Positions 34,001 through 46,453 of a stretch of DNA of 64,000 nucleotides are shown here, in pieces. How positions within the stretch are numbered: position 1 is the first letter of the stretch; every line of letters begins with the position of its first letter. The stretch spans positions 5,445,598 through 5,509,597 of the forward strand of contig NC_064471.1 in NCBI RefSeq assembly GCF_023343835.1. The letters run 5' to 3'. The notes under the pieces are model-generated. The model had not been told where the DNA came from. It searched no databases and worked only from the letters and a program-made list of their open reading frames with translations. This DNA comes from Lagopus muta. Its lineage: Eukaryota; Chordata; Aves; Galliformes; Phasianidae. The position numbers and the translations under genes are program-made.

Positions 34001-37000
34001 TGAACTATCCTGTCCTATCTAGATTAACTAGCTCATGATGCAGCCTTTCTTTGTAAGTATCAATCTGGAAGACTTTTGTTAAAGTTTAAACCTTTTATTA
34101 ACAAATCAATCAGTTAATGCCAGTCTGCTTACAATGGTAATAGAATATCTGAAGGTAGTAAAAGAGAAAAGAAAGGTGAAAGCTTTAGTTGTATAACTCT
34201 CACTCTGTAGGTAGGCTGGATGGCTTTTCTCTTTTTCAGTTCATTTCTCTTGTTACTGTTCAATTTCTGTAATACTTCTTAGTAAGTCTCGTAAGATGAC
34301 CCAAGTGCTGACGCCCCATTCATTATCTTCCAGGAAGAGAAACTGGCTTCTGAGGGTGATGCAGAAACTTCTGCTTTCACAGATTCATATACTAAATTAC
34401 AACAGCCTCTTGCTAACGTTATTTCCTCGCCCCTACGTAAATTATTTATTTCCTCAGCAGTTGTGGAAGGCTTGTTGGATGGCCAATGAAATCTGCTTTT
34501 CTTATGAATTGCCACCAACCTTAAATACCCCTGTCAAACCACTCCTTATAGTACTGGAAAATGCCCACACGACTCAAAGAAAATGGCAGCAGAGAAAATA
34601 GTCTATAAAAGGTTAAAAAAATTACTACAGTAAAATAAAAGCAAACCTTCCCTGTTCAGCCTCAGTGGAAGGTAATCCTTGTTTCTCTCATAAAATATGT
34701 CATAATTTCTGTGAAATAAGAAATTATTTGCTGTAAGCTACAACAAGTATTCTGACACAATTATCAGCTTTCACTAGCCCTCAGTCTTCCCTCCTGTTTG
34801 TCTATCTAGACTGGTAAGAATACAGTTTCTTTCCCTATAAGGAGTATGGTGTTTGTGCAATGGTACCCACTCCTTGCTATGCTTCCCACCAGAATGCTTC
34901 TGTACTGCAAGAAATATGCTTTCATTGTAACACCAGAAAGCTCGTTTCTTTGTTAAACATAATGCTCCTTGGATCAGGACAATGATCCTGTTAATGCTTA
35001 TGATCTTTGTTAAACATTGCTACATCCTTGGATAAGGATTGTAGCTTTGGTAGAACAAATACAACTGTTAAGACACATTTACTAAAATGACCTATCTGAA
35101 AAATGAGATGTTCTGTTGTAAAAGTGAGACTTGCTTAATCTCAAGGTGTTTCTTGTATTTTCTGTATTTTCTAGTTATAATCTGTTCGAAAAGAAACTTA
35201 GGAAAGTTGCTCATCTGTACACAAGTACAGATGTTGGTTTGTGTGCATGGCCTGAAACTCAGGTCTTACTGAACACAGGATCTTTGTCTTATCACCCAGA
35301 AAAAAAGACCCAGCACCTGAAAAATCTGATGTTCTTAGTGAGCCTGTAGCATATCACAGCAACCCATCAAGACTGAATCTGTTAGGAAGCTGATTGGAAT
35401 AATCAAATTGACATACTGATTACATAAGCTTTGATATCTTGTTCAGTTGTGAACTCTGTGGTACATTAGAAGCTGGAAATAATTCTCAGCTATTTGCTGT
35501 TTCACTAACGGATGATCTATTTGCCTGTGTGATCTAACATTTCAGATATCTATAGAAATCCTTATCTTAACGGCATATCACTGTTTTTCTCCCTATCTGT
35601 TGAACCTGTATGGCATTTTTTCTACCCATTCTACACTTGCTGTTTTTGAGTGTTTAAAGCTGGTAAGCAAGGAATGTGACTTTTCACCTATCAAGTAGCT
35701 GACATTTCTTGCAAAGCAAATGGAGGGCTTTTAACAGATTTTACACATCTGCTTTTTGAACTGTGGTGCCGTATCTCAAAATAATGTATGATGAACACAG
35801 TGTACTGCAAAGGGTAAGGTTACGTTTCAGTCCTTACTACCAATATGGATAATCACATTATCCTCCATAAATCTGAAATTCTGTTGATGTTTTGCCATTT
35901 GTAACTTTACTCATTTCCCTGTGGTGTTTTACATTTGTTTTATAAACAGCATATGTGCAAAGCTATGCCATATTCTAGAAGAAGGGGGGGAGGGGAGGAA
36001 ATCTAATATTAAGCCCTAAAGGCATCTGTTCAGTAACCTGTATCTGAAAGTAAGGCAACCATGCTGCCATCTGTTATATTTTCTGTGTGATGGCTGTTGC
36101 CCTCATTGTAGGTTGTTGCAGGTCTCAAAGGGCTGCACTCACTTTGCCTTTGAGCTATTTTCTAGAAAATATAAAATATCTTGCATTTTCTCCTGTCACT
36201 GCACAAGCCGTATTGTAAAGATAGCTTCAATTACTAGATCACTTATGCTATTTCTAAGCAGAATTGATTTTGTTTTCATGTTAAATAGATGAAAGTGAGC
36301 TCTGTAAAAGGCTTTTTAAGTGCTATGTTCTTGTACTTGCAGGTACCTGAATGCTGTGCACAACTTTGCATAATGGTAATGACACTATTTACTATTTATT
36401 TCAGTTATTTAGTGGGGGAAAAAAATTCTCCTGAGAAGCCATCTGTGTACAACAAAAAGAAGACATTCCTTAGCGTTGAATGTTACAAAACAAAAACAAA
36501 ATGCAACATATGCAGCTATTTTTTCTTTCCTGCTCTCTTCCAGCCACTAATCTTCGTCAGATGTAGGAAAAAGTGACTCCCTGCAGTCGGTATTGCTCAT
36601 GGTTCTTCTAAGCGTGAAAGGTGCAATGCACTGCTGTGATCCTTCTCAGATAGTCATTTCATTTCTTTGCCAAAACTAATGGGCAAGAAAGGAGCCCAAC
36701 ACCTTTTCACCTGCCAATATGTGGATTTAAAGCTTTGGCTTTTCTCTGCAGTGGAATTTTCCTTGCTTTTGTGGATGCAAGGAAAAAAATACAGATCTGC
36801 AAGCATGTGACTTTTATTTTTGAGGAAAAAAAAGAGCACAGTCTTTTCGGATCTTTTCCATGGCCCCTAGCTCACAAATGGCAAAAAAAAAAAAAAAAAA
36901 AAAGTCATCTTTTCTTCCCCCTCCTTTTTTAGTTTATCTTTAAGAGAACAAAATCACATTTTCCCCATCATGAAAGAATTATCAAAACTAACAGATCTTT

Positions 37001-40000
37001 GAGAGAAAATAAGCTAGATCAAATAATAATGTTGAAAGAAGTTGGGGTGGGAGTGGGGTTGTGAGGGCAATGTATTAATAGTATTCTCAGTGAGGATTTT
37101 TTGGGAAAATCTTATCTGTTAAAATCTGAGTTGTTTGGAAAGTTAATTGTAAACTGAATACATACAGCTCATTGATGTGTTTAGTAGGAGAGATGAGGAA
37201 CAACAGGCTTTTTCAAATCAGAGTGCAATGGCAATCTTGTGACTGAGATTCTCTCTTATTTACCACCAAATGAATTCCTGCATCAATGACTGCATTTTGA
37301 AATGTCATAACGTGCAAGAACTCACTGCATTTTTTAGCATCTTTTCATGTGACTTAACAGCTGAAAACAAAGAGGATGGTCAGCATGCTATGAAGTAGCA
37401 TTTGGCAGACTGGATTTGTATATACTAACACTGGAAAATGCTCTCTGAAATGGAGCTTGCTACTAAGTAATGCAGGCTATCTCCGTGCTTATTTTACTTT
37501 GTGATCTCCCACATGAAGAAACGAGTTGTAAATATGCTGTAATAGTTGCTGTTCCTTGAGTATGATTAAACAAAAGCAAGTGCAGTAAAGCCTGGCATTT
37601 CTTTAACCAAGATATGCAGTTCCTGTGAGTTGAACAATAGATTAGATTAACCAGCATCTCGTTTCAGGCACAACCCTTATCTCTCCTCATTTCATTTGTT
37701 GCAAATGCTTTCCTGTAATTTGAAATCATATTTCAGGATGAATCTCTGTGACGAGCAAAGGAAAGGAAGAAGACTGGAGGGAGAAAAAGAAAGTAGAAAA
37801 TCCCACAATAGGGTTTTGAAAAGAGGAATGGATCCGAGAGCAATTGATTAAGGTGGGCCAGCCACCAGTGTGCTTATTCTCAGCAAAGCTACGGAAAGTG
37901 TTGCACTTGTAATTAGCTGTAGATTTGATTTAGAGTAGTTACAGGGGCTGGTCTCTTCTGAGACGGAAAGAGGCAAAACTATGCTAGTCTAGATGTACTG
38001 AAAAAAATATAATAGTCTGAAGGGTCTCAGTCACTTGAAGGAATGAAGTACGATCTGGGTTTCTGATATATTTCCCTGTGTTTTTCTCTGAGAAAATGGT
38101 GGATTTGGGTTCCAGTTTCATCTTAGCAAGTTGTAATGGTGAATCTTAATGTATCAAGATTTCTTTCATATCAAGAAATGATCTGTTGGTTCTGAGACTC
38201 ATATTTTTATTCATGGCTGTACAACTCAGTACCTAATGTAACAAATTTCTTTCTTGCTCATCCTTTCTTCTTTCGTCTTAACAGAAGCAGGAGTAAGTGT
38301 CCGTAGTATTTTAGTATTAGTGTTTGGAAAAATATTCTTCACAAGGTTCCCTTTAGGTTTTTTGTCTGCATTTATTCAAGAATAGTGTGTCTAGGCAGCT
38401 GCCACATGCTATCAAACCCTGTGCGCTTTCTGTCTCATTTTATACGTAAAAAAGAAAAATGTTTTCTAAATGCTACCAGATAAGATATGGAGCCCACTGT
38501 TATTACTTTAAAATGCCAGAGGAAGAAAAAAAAGTTTTACTAAAATTGGCTTTAATAATGTAAACTAGCAAGCATTGTCTTCTGCATTACAAACATCTTC
38601 CCCTCTGTTTAGCAAAGTCTTTCTAAAATAAAGTTCTTGAAAAGGGCTGAGAGTAATTCTGATCTATTTGGTGAAGTCTTCCAAGTCCACGTTTGGTAAT
38701 TAATTTATTATAATTGTCCATCTGTTTATCCCCAAACTCATCTTTTGATGCATTCCTTCTCTTTTAGCCTCTTATATTTTGCTTCTAGAAGCTTTTTCCT
38801 GGCTCTTTTTGCTATGCCTACATTACTTGGGAATTTTTCTTCTGTTAATCCACCTGTGTTTTTCACATTTTGCAGTAGTGTCAGAGGCTGTTGCTCTGAG
38901 GAAATATTTTGGCATTGAGACTGAAGAAGATATTTGCGAGGGATGGGAGAAGAGACCCCAAAGAGTCACCAAAACTGTAGCAAGCCAGAGAGAGAAAGCT
39001 AGATGCTTTATGTCCTCAACTCTTCCTCCAAGCTTATATAAAAACCCTTTGAAATATATTACTCCTTTATCTGCCCTGTGGTGTCAATGAAGACGAGAAA
39101 ACTTCTGCCCAAAGGATTATAGAAAGCATGGTCCTTTTGTGAAATGGGCTGTGGAAATTGGTTACTATGACAACTCAGAAAAAAATGAAGTCAAGGTGAA
39201 TACAGGTACGTAGACGTGTATCTCTGTGTTTATTGATTCAGTGTAGCTGCATACAGTTCTCTCTGAAGTACCAGCTGCCGTAACTGTGACACCATTTGAG
39301 TTGTTGCCACATTTCTTAACCAAACCATCTGTCACTGTAAGACAACCTCGAGGATTTTGGTTTTTTTTCTTGAGACAACAGAGAGCATCCAAAAATCAAC
39401 ACACCTGAGTATTCAGTGTGAGAAACCCAACGTAAATATCCTTGGGACAGGATGCTATTTGATATTACATAACAGAGGTCGAAGCACAAAGTGAAAAAAG
39501 AAATCTTCGTTGCTGCCTTCAGAATCATTTCCGAAGTTAAAAGCGTTTCAAGCAATTGAAGATGGGAAAACAGAACCTTTGTCAGAGGGTGCTATTGTCT
39601 CCCTCGTCACTGTCAGGATTTGGGATCAAGTAGAATCAAATCTCAGAAGCTGAAAATACTGACAGATAGTATGTGGTACACCAGTTGCTGTGACTCATGC
39701 TGGACATCTCATGTCTTTACTGAAGGAAAATCACTTTTCTATAAAGCTTTTCTAGGACTCTCAGCCTCTTTTAGGTGTTTTTGAAGTTAATAAGAGATAA
39801 TGAGTAGGTGCAGCATTCAGGAATGTCCCCAAACAGTGAAAAAGCAGTGATAGAAAAGAGTAATAGTATAGTCCTTCAAACACTACCTAATGCCTTATTG
39901 TCTCACTACCTTAAACTTCCCCAGTGCCGTGATGATGATGAAGAAAATATCTAAAAATCCATATCAGGTCTCTTCTGGATTTTTTTAATAGCTTGTAGTT

Positions 40001-40958
40001 AATTTAAAGCTGCTAAACGTCCTGAGTGTTTAAAATTACTTTGTGAATGGAAAAGTTTCTGCGGTGTTCTAGATTGCTCTGCAAAACTGTTAATCAGAAG
40101 ATCTAGACCAAGAGCAGAATTGGAAGATTTCCTGATGATCCAGTAGTCTGCTGGAATCTTCAATTAATCGTAGTTGTAACTCATTTGAGCAGCTTTGCTG
40201 CTCTATTCAGTAGGTAAATGAACTCCATTGTTTTCTTAATGCAGTAGAAGACTTGGAAATGGCCTTCTCCAGTTAAAAGAGGGAGCCTGCCCCTTATTTC
40301 TCCTTTCAAACTGTACTGGAAAAAAAGTTACATTTCAGGTTTCATATATAAGTCTGCAGCCAGTCACTGGCATGCATTTCTATGTAGCCATTCGCTGCTA
40401 AACATTTTTCTTGCTCCTAGCTCTGTCAATACTCTTGGTCTTTCTATTGTTTGTATCTTGCCTTTCCATCTTGAAAAATCAAGGAGTCTCTCTTCGTTCC
40501 CTTTTGTCTCCTATGTTGAAATGCTGAGATGCTACACTCTCAGCACTTCTATCTTTCAGTAGAAGGCTTGTATTGGTTCTAAACAGGTACTGTGAATACG
40601 CTGTTCCTGGAATTCAGTTCATCCAGTAGGATTCATTAGCTATCCAGCAGCAGAATAAGAGGACATTCATTCTTAAATCAGAAAACACCATATCATATTT
40701 AACTTCTTCTGTGCTAGGAGAATGACACTGGAGTGCCCTTTTTATTACATAATACATATGTGAGAATAAAAGGCATGAGAAAAGAGGAGATAGACTTATG
40801 GATTTAAATGTTATCATAATAGCAGACACTGAGATACTCCATAAAATATACCATAACCAAGGCTAGAGGAAAAACAAAAAATTCCTTTTATTATATACAC
40901 ATATATTTATCTGTAACAGTGAAGACTTTACAATGCTGCATGCTCTTTTCAAAGTTAG
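25026..40958. other. Gene-poor intergenic DNA, 15.9 kb
   Basis: No exon with a recognisable domain, no RNA gene and no clear transposon. Simple runs are present: about 20 T near 30916-30936 and about 22 A near 36882-36903. ORFs here are shorter than about 130 codons and look like chance. Confidence 0.5.
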
Positions 40959-40964
40959 GGAAAG

Positions 40965-41204
40965 TGTTGCATTGCCTCCTACGGTACTGACCTAAAACCA
41001 GGCCAGGACCAAATGACTGCACGCACACACCAATATGATGAACAGCAAAATGGCGTTTATTACACGTGAACTCTAGCTTATATAACCTATGTGCTTCGTC
41101 TACGCCCCTAAGGCACGTGCCACACATCAATCATAGAGCAGGGAGAGGGCCTATCGCGTCACATCCCGTGGGGGGGTCTCTCAGTCTCGCAGTTGCTGAC
41201 AACA
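40965..41204 (-). repeat. 3' LTR of copy B
   Basis: 240 bp with TGTTG/CAACA ends. It shares the E-boxes, TATA box and polyadenylation signal of the copy A LTRs. A CCGTAGG/CCGCAGG difference distinguishes both B LTRs from both A LTRs. Confidence 0.95.
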
Positions 41205-41224
41205 TCTCCCCCTCTCCAAGCTCA

Positions 41225-41459
41225 CAGAATCACAGAATCACAGAATCACAGAATCACCCGGGTTGGAAGGGACCCCAAGGATCATGTAGTTCCAACCCCC
41301 CTGCCTAGCAGGGCCACCAAACATACATATTCAGATCAGGTTGCCCAGGACCCCGTCCAACCTGGCCTTAAACACGTCCAAGGACGGGGCATCCACAACC
41401 TCCCTGGGCAGCCCGTTCCAGGGCCTAACCACTCTCCTAGTAAAGAACTTAAGAACTTT
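41225..41459 (-). mobile_element. CR1 LINE 3' fragment inserted in copy B
   Basis: 235 bp. Read on the - strand it is a well-preserved CR1 3' end: the GCTGCCCAGGGAGGTTGTGG block, then CCTTGGGGTCCCTTCCAACC, then four copies of the terminal ATTCTGTG repeat. It is flanked by a 7-bp duplication (AAGCTCA on the + strand) at 41218-41224 and 41460-41466. Copy A has the empty site at 8358-8364. It sits immediately beside the polypurine tract. Confidence 0.9.
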
Positions 41460-41466
41460 AAGCTCA

Positions 41467-42199
41467 AGAAAGTCTACTACAACTCGAGAGGACCCTAACC
41501 GCGTACACCCCGAAATCCCCGCATTGCGCTTATACATGCCATTGTCCTCTCGGTTAAGCCTTGCCCCGTTACATCCCGATTCGCAGAATAATCCTACCCT
41601 AATAACCCTATAACCTATTAACCTAATGACAACCTATTAACTTAATAATCTTAAACGTGAGTTCTACATAAAACTATATATTGCATTCTTAGAAGATGCT
41701 GATTTGTTCGTCTTAGCATTTGCCATACGAGTCATCTGTCTCAGCATACACTATACTTATATATGTGTAATATACCTATATACCTAATATGACTATATAC
41801 TTATATACCTATATGCCTATATGTATAATATGACTATAAGCACTAAGTGTATTAATGTTAGACCTAATGCAACTATAACTGAATATAGAATAGAGTTAAA
41901 CAGAGTTAAACATTCCCGTCGCATTGATGAACCATCCCAGAAGCACTTCCCATCAGTGGTGTTCTCCATCCTTCTTTGCTCTCTCTAAGATGTGATGTCT
42001 CTCTCTCTTGTGTCGTGGTGAACAGCGATGAAGGCTTTCTGTCCACTGCCTCTGATGTGTTTTAGCAGTTGGTACCTCATTAGCACGAACACCTTTCTTT
42101 TGTGGGTAAGCTGCTCAGGAGCAACTCCTTCTCTTGTTCTTTCGCCGATCTTGTCTGTTGTCTGGGCCTTCTTAGGAGTCAATGCTGTAAAGGGAAGAC
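41467..42199 (-). other. 3' untranslated region of copy B
   Basis: Counterpart of 7628-8364 in copy A, with the same AT-rich and TTAATAGG-like repeats and a 65-codon open stretch (41985-42182). No env is present. Confidence 0.6.
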
Positions 42200-42820
42200 T
42201 TATGTTCCAGTTAGTTCCTTGCTGATGTCTGGCCTAATTTTTCGCGACGGTATCCATACTATTTTTCCCGTTTCACAATGTTTTACTGCTGCATAGCCTC
42301 TTCCCCATACCAGAATCATCCAGCCCGCCTCCCATTCCCCACTGTCTGCTTTTATTTTTACTGGAGGCCCTTCACTCAAAACTTTGGGCTGCCAATGTTT
42401 CTGTACAGGGCTTCTGCTGCAATCTCCATGTTCAAAGTGATTCAATGAGTAAATGGCTTTAGATAGAATCTCTGCTTGTCTTTTAACAGGAATTGCACTC
42501 TGATACCCTTCCTCCTCACCTAGGACGCGTAACTTTTCCTTGAGGAGGCGATTGGCACGTTCTACAATTGCTTGTCCCTGAGAGTTGCCAGGGATTCCTG
42601 TGGAATGAGATATCCCCCAAGCTGGTAGCCATTCCTGGGTCGATTTTGAGATGAAGCAAGACCCATTATCTGTTTTTATCTGGCTGGGCAACCCCATTGC
42701 GGCTATTGCAGTGGCCCAATGACTCTGTGTTGCGGTCAAATTGCACTTTGTATGTTGAGTGACTGATATCATAGAAGAAGCTGTATCTACAGTAATGGCG
42801 AGCCATGGACGAGGGGCCAT
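42200..42820 (-). pseudogene. Copy B pol, 3' piece (integrase)
   Basis: 206-codon open piece on the - strand holding the second catalytic Asp and the Glu of integrase plus the C-terminal domain. It is out of frame with the upstream piece. A 10-bp deletion (between 42833 and 42834, relative to copy A) removes the codon for the first catalytic Asp. Confidence 0.8.
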
Positions 42821-42868
42821 ACAGGGTTCCCATTCTGCTAGATCTGTAATGGCTTTAAGCCACGGGGG

Positions 42869-44146
42869 TTAACACCTGCACCAATAGTTGGGGCAGAATT
42901 GCAATATGGACATGCCTGAACTAGCTGTTGGCAAGGGAATAGAACAGGCCCGTGCCAAAGCCTTGGTACCTATATGAAGAGATGCATGAAGATCATGCGC
43001 AGTTCTGACAGTGAAGCATGACGTGCCTGCGATCTTGTCAGCAACTGCATTACCCATTGTAAAAAACCCTGGAACCTCTGAATGACTGCGGACATGTAGT
43101 ATAGCCACTGGAGCTGAGCGAGAGGCCAACGCTTCTTCTAACAGTCCGGCTGCTGTAGTACTCGGGTGTCCTTCTTGACCCATGCATGCAAGCAGCTTAG
43201 CTGCAAAAGCAGAGTCAGTAACTATATTGCATGGGATTTCTTGCCATAGACGAAGTGCTATTGTTACAGCCATAACTTCCAATATTTGTACACTAACTGT
43301 CCGGTCACAAAAAATAGCCGAGCTCCACTTATTGTCTGAGTTTTGCCACACTACAGCTCCTTGTCCAGTAGATGAGGAGGCATCTGTGAACAAGGTAGGC
43401 CCTTCGAGAGGGGAAGTTTGAACGTGGCATCGGAGGGAAACATGTAGGGGTTTTGCTAGCTCAAAGATAGGCAGAGAGTCAATATATTCAATTGCACCTC
43501 CATATCCCTGTAAAGCTGTAAGAAGGATATCTGGAAGTGGTTGTGTATCACGAAATGAGCTCTGTAGATATATTGCATCAGGTTCTTTTGCAAAGGCTCG
43601 CAGTGACAGCAATCGAGATTTCTTAAGCAACATTGCTAGAATCTCAAGCCAGGAAGTATAGGCTCGTGTGGGCTGTACGGAAAACAGCCACCATAGAGGT
43701 CGGGGCTTAGCATCAAGGGAATGACCTATCACTGCCGTTGCACCCGCCTCACATCTTGTTACTGCTACCTCGAAAGCCCGATCAGGGTCCCATCTCGTTA
43801 GGAATGCTTTCATACAATTCTGTAGGATTTCATGCCATGCGGCAGTCATCTCTGGAGTAAGTTCTCTAGGCTCCCTCGGGTTTGATCCCTTAAGCTGATC
43901 ATGAAAGGGTTTCATAAGCCGAGGTGGGATTCCCAAAGCCCCTCGAATCCACTGGATTGCCCCTACTAACTTCTGCACATCCCACAGGGTGGTAATATGG
44001 GGACGAATATCAAGGCTGATTGGTCGTACCATCTCCGGGCCAAACTTATACCCGAGATATTCAATTCCTGGTCCCCTCTGAGTTTTTTGCTCGGAGATAA
44101 CAAAACCGGCCGCAGTCAAGGCTTCTGTTACTCGATCTTCTAACAT
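42869..44146 (-). pseudogene. Copy B pol, 5' piece (RT end, RNase H, integrase zinc region start)
   Basis: 425-codon piece from the ATG at 44144-44146 to a stop, matching the first two thirds of copy A pol with few changes. An 8-bp deletion near 42923, relative to copy A, shifts the frame just before the integrase zinc-site cysteines, giving a short foreign tail and a stop. RNase H residues are retained. Confidence 0.8.
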
Positions 44147-44485
44147 ACAAGCCTAAATAACAAGGGGCTGCAATAACTGATGTGATGTTATCAACGCTAA
44201 ACGATTAAAGCCACATTCTACAGTACTGGTAAAATCATAGAGAGAGAGATTAGAGATTACTGATTAGAGTGATTGCTGATAGCTCTAGTGGCACTATCTA
44301 TGAGTATGAAATTACAAAGATCCTTATACAAACATAACCTTTCCCAATGTATACCAACATTGTCTCAGGTACCTGTTGGAATGTACCTCAAAAATGACAA
44401 ACATTTGTTCAATATCAAGGCAGATGTCTCAAGCCTTGAGAGCATTGCTCTCATAAGCAAATCCTTGTTGCTTGTTCTCCAGGCC
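44147..44485 (-). other. Noncoding spacer of copy B
   Basis: Same spacer as 5318-5662 in copy A, with small indels. A 2-bp loss near the pol start changes the upstream reading frame. No coding capacity is seen. Confidence 0.6.
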
Positions 44486-45934
44486 TCAATCTGGCCACCT
44501 GTCCCTGAAGGGAACCCATTCTGATGCCCACAATGTATACTGCACTGGCTTAAAAACCATGCGCATCAGATTCATTACATCACGAGGAAAGAGAAGACCT
44601 GATGCTGTCAGGACTTCTAATGCATTTAAAGCAAGGAGTGATTTCAATCCCTGTTTCTCTACACAATCTATCAGGTGTGTGATGTCTTTCAGATTGAGGG
44701 GTACCCCTTCTGGGATTCTGTTACTGTTCCCTACTACCAGGAAGATCTCCAGTACTTTTCCTTCCTCTATCAGGCTAGATCTAAACTTTCCACAATCTGT
44801 TAGTGCATCTCTCTTAACTCCTAAATGCAAATTCACCTCTCTCCTTTCACTATCCTTTTCAGTCACAGCTGGAAGCTGCGGGCTCCGCACCCCTCCCCTC
44901 AGACCCATCTCCCTTTGATCATGCACTGACTGTTGTAGAGGCTTCTGATTGGTTGCATACACACTCAATCTTGTAAAAGGATGTGTGGGTCGAATCAGTG
45001 GGTCTGAATGCTGTGGTAGGGAGTGGGTCCGGAGACTCTCGTCATTTTGTCTTTCTCCTACGGGTGCAACCTGAGCAGACAGCGCTGCCCACACGCCACC
45101 TACTCCTTCAGGCGCGATCAGGGTGGACAGTGCTGGCCGGACATTATCATCCGAGTGCCTGTAAGTTACATCGCTTCCCTTTCTCTCTGCTGTTCTTTCT
45201 TCTACCGCCTCTCTAACTTTTGACCAATCTGTACCCAGACCTTTTCTGTAACTCCCGCCCCCCTGAGGTTTGCGCTCCATCTCCTTCAGAGAGGAGGCGG
45301 GCGTACTATTCTCTGCCCCTGCAGGTGGTGTCAGATTACACAGAGAAGGATACAGCGGTTGTCGTAGATACGGCGGGGGGGCTTCAACGACCTTGGATTC
45401 CTGCGCTTGGCCGGAGCTGAATGATAAAGGCGCAGGCAGTTCAGCGCTGTTCTCTGGTTGTTTATCTGAAGCTGGAGCCGAGGCGGGAGCCGAAGGGGGG
45501 GCCGAAGGCGCAGGTGGGACAGGAGCTGGGGGGTTAGGCGCCATAGTTGGAGACATATTTACGGCACTCTCTTCCTCAGGGGACCTGCAAGAAAGTACGC
45601 TTCCCGCGCCACTTCTCATGGCATTAGTAAATTCCAAACCCATCATAACGCGTGCAGTCTCAGGAATTCTATCTTCTTCTCTAGTGGCTTTAAGAGCCCC
45701 AAGAATTAACCCCCAGATTTTTAGCTCCGCTGCTTTTTGCTCCTCTATCACACGCTGCTCAAGCGTGGACGTAAACTGATCCCATTTATCAGGATCTAAA
45801 ATGTCCTGAGAGGAGGGAAGATTCCACTCCTTTTCCAGGCGAATAAGTACAACTGAAATGTCCTTCTTAGAAGGGGCATTCCTGCTGTGATAGTCCTTAC
45901 AGAACTGAAGGACCAACTTAATAACTTGATCCAT
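44486..45934 (-). CDS. Gag-derived protein of copy B
   Basis: Intact 482-codon ORF on the - strand. The ATG (45932-45934) corresponds to the copy A start. An alpharetrovirus-like matrix region is followed by a Pro/Ala-rich linker with a complete PPPY late domain (45368-45379 on the - strand) and the downstream LYPSL motif, then a nearly invariant second half ending in the capsid N-terminal piece. Compared with copy A, the first 100 or so and last 240 or so residues are nearly identical. The linker between them differs by many substitutions and by insertions and deletions that all preserve frame. Expression is not shown by the sequence alone. Confidence 0.8.
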   Translation of the reverse strand: MDQVIKLVLQFCKDYHSRNAPSKKDISVVLIRLEKEWNLPSSQDILDPDKWDQFTSTLEQRVIEEQKAAELKIWGLILGALKATREEDRIPETARVMMGLEFTNAMRSGAGSVLSCRSPEEESAVNMSPTMAPNPPAPVPPAPSAPPSAPASAPASDKQPENSAELPAPLSFSSGQAQESKVVEAPPPYLRQPLYPSLCNLTPPAGAENSTPASSLKEMERKPQGGGSYRKGLGTDWSKVREAVEERTAERKGSDVTYRHSDDNVRPALSTLIAPEGVGGVWAALSAQVAPVGERQNDESLRTHSLPQHSDPLIRPTHPFTRLSVYATNQKPLQQSVHDQREMGLRGGVRSPQLPAVTEKDSERREVNLHLGVKRDALTDCGKFRSSLIEEGKVLEIFLVVGNSNRIPEGVPLNLKDITHLIDCVEKQGLKSLLALNALEVLTASGLLFPRDVMNLMRMVFKPVQYTLWASEWVPFRDRWPD

Positions 45935-46188
45935 CACCAGCGCGGCACTGATGTCCCGAATTCGAGAGCGACCTGCCACCAACCACAGGCTATCACCACC
46001 CTCGAACTTCCACAGCAGCCAGCTGCTGCAGGCACGCCCTTAGGCGAATACCGCAACACCACGGTCTTCCACGGCCAACCCGTAATTACCTCATTACGGC
46101 ATTGGAAATTCCGCAGGCTCGCAGGAGACTTTAACGCAAGTTGGCTTCTCATGCAAGGGGGATCCTCACAAGTGGGTTCCGCACTGGT
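45935..46188 (-). other. Leader region of copy B
   Basis: Untranslated leader between the primer binding site and gag, matching 3605-3859 in copy A. Confidence 0.6.
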
Positions 46189-46206
46189 TCCTCACACGGG
46201 GCACCA
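46189..46206 (-). promoter_or_regulatory. tRNA primer binding site of copy B
   Basis: Reverse complement of TCCTCACACGGGGCACCA, identical to the copy A site and two bases from the 5' LTR. Confidence 0.75.
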
Positions 46207-46207
46207 A

Positions 46208-46447
46208 TGTTGCATTGCCTCCTACGGTACTGACCTAAAACCAGGCCAGGACCAAATGACTGCACGCACACACCAATATGATGAACAGCAAGATGGCGTT
46301 TATTACACGTGAACTCTAGCTTATATAACCTATGTGCTTCGTCTACGCCCCTAAGGCACGTGCCACACATCAATCATAGAGCAGGGAGAGGGCCTATCGC
46401 GTCACATCCCGTGGGGGGGTCTCTCAGTCTCGCAGTTGCTGACAACA
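46208..46447 (-). repeat. 5' LTR of copy B
   Basis: 240 bp with TGTTG/CAACA ends. On the - strand it has TATATAA at 46321-46327 and AATAAA at 46299-46304. It points leftward, away from the sequence at 46454 and beyond. Confidence 0.95.
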
Positions 46448-46453
46448 GGAAAG

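Larger units (their letters stand above)
40965..46447 (-). mobile_element. Young defective alpharetrovirus-like provirus, copy B (ENS-1/ERNI-like)
   Basis: Second copy of the family, on the - strand, 5483 bp including a 242-bp CR1 gain. It has the same plan as copy A: LTR, primer site, gag ORF, spacer, truncated pol, 3' untranslated region, polypurine tract, LTR. Its flanks are GGAAAG at 40959-40964 and 46448-46453, a 6-bp target duplication. The two LTRs differ by one base (CAAAATGG against CAAGATGG on the + strand). It lies about 32 kb from copy A in the opposite direction. Its pol has two small deletions that break integrase. Confidence 0.92.

Noticed and set aside
38779..39090. 103-codon ORF with a hydrophobic start
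   Set aside because: No recognisable domain; the hydrophobic start comes from T-rich DNA.
41193..41613. ORFs across the CR1 fragment in copy B and short AATCACAG repeats that might suggest an array
   Set aside because: The repeats are the terminal CR1 octamers and the ORFs are chance; this is not a CRISPR array.
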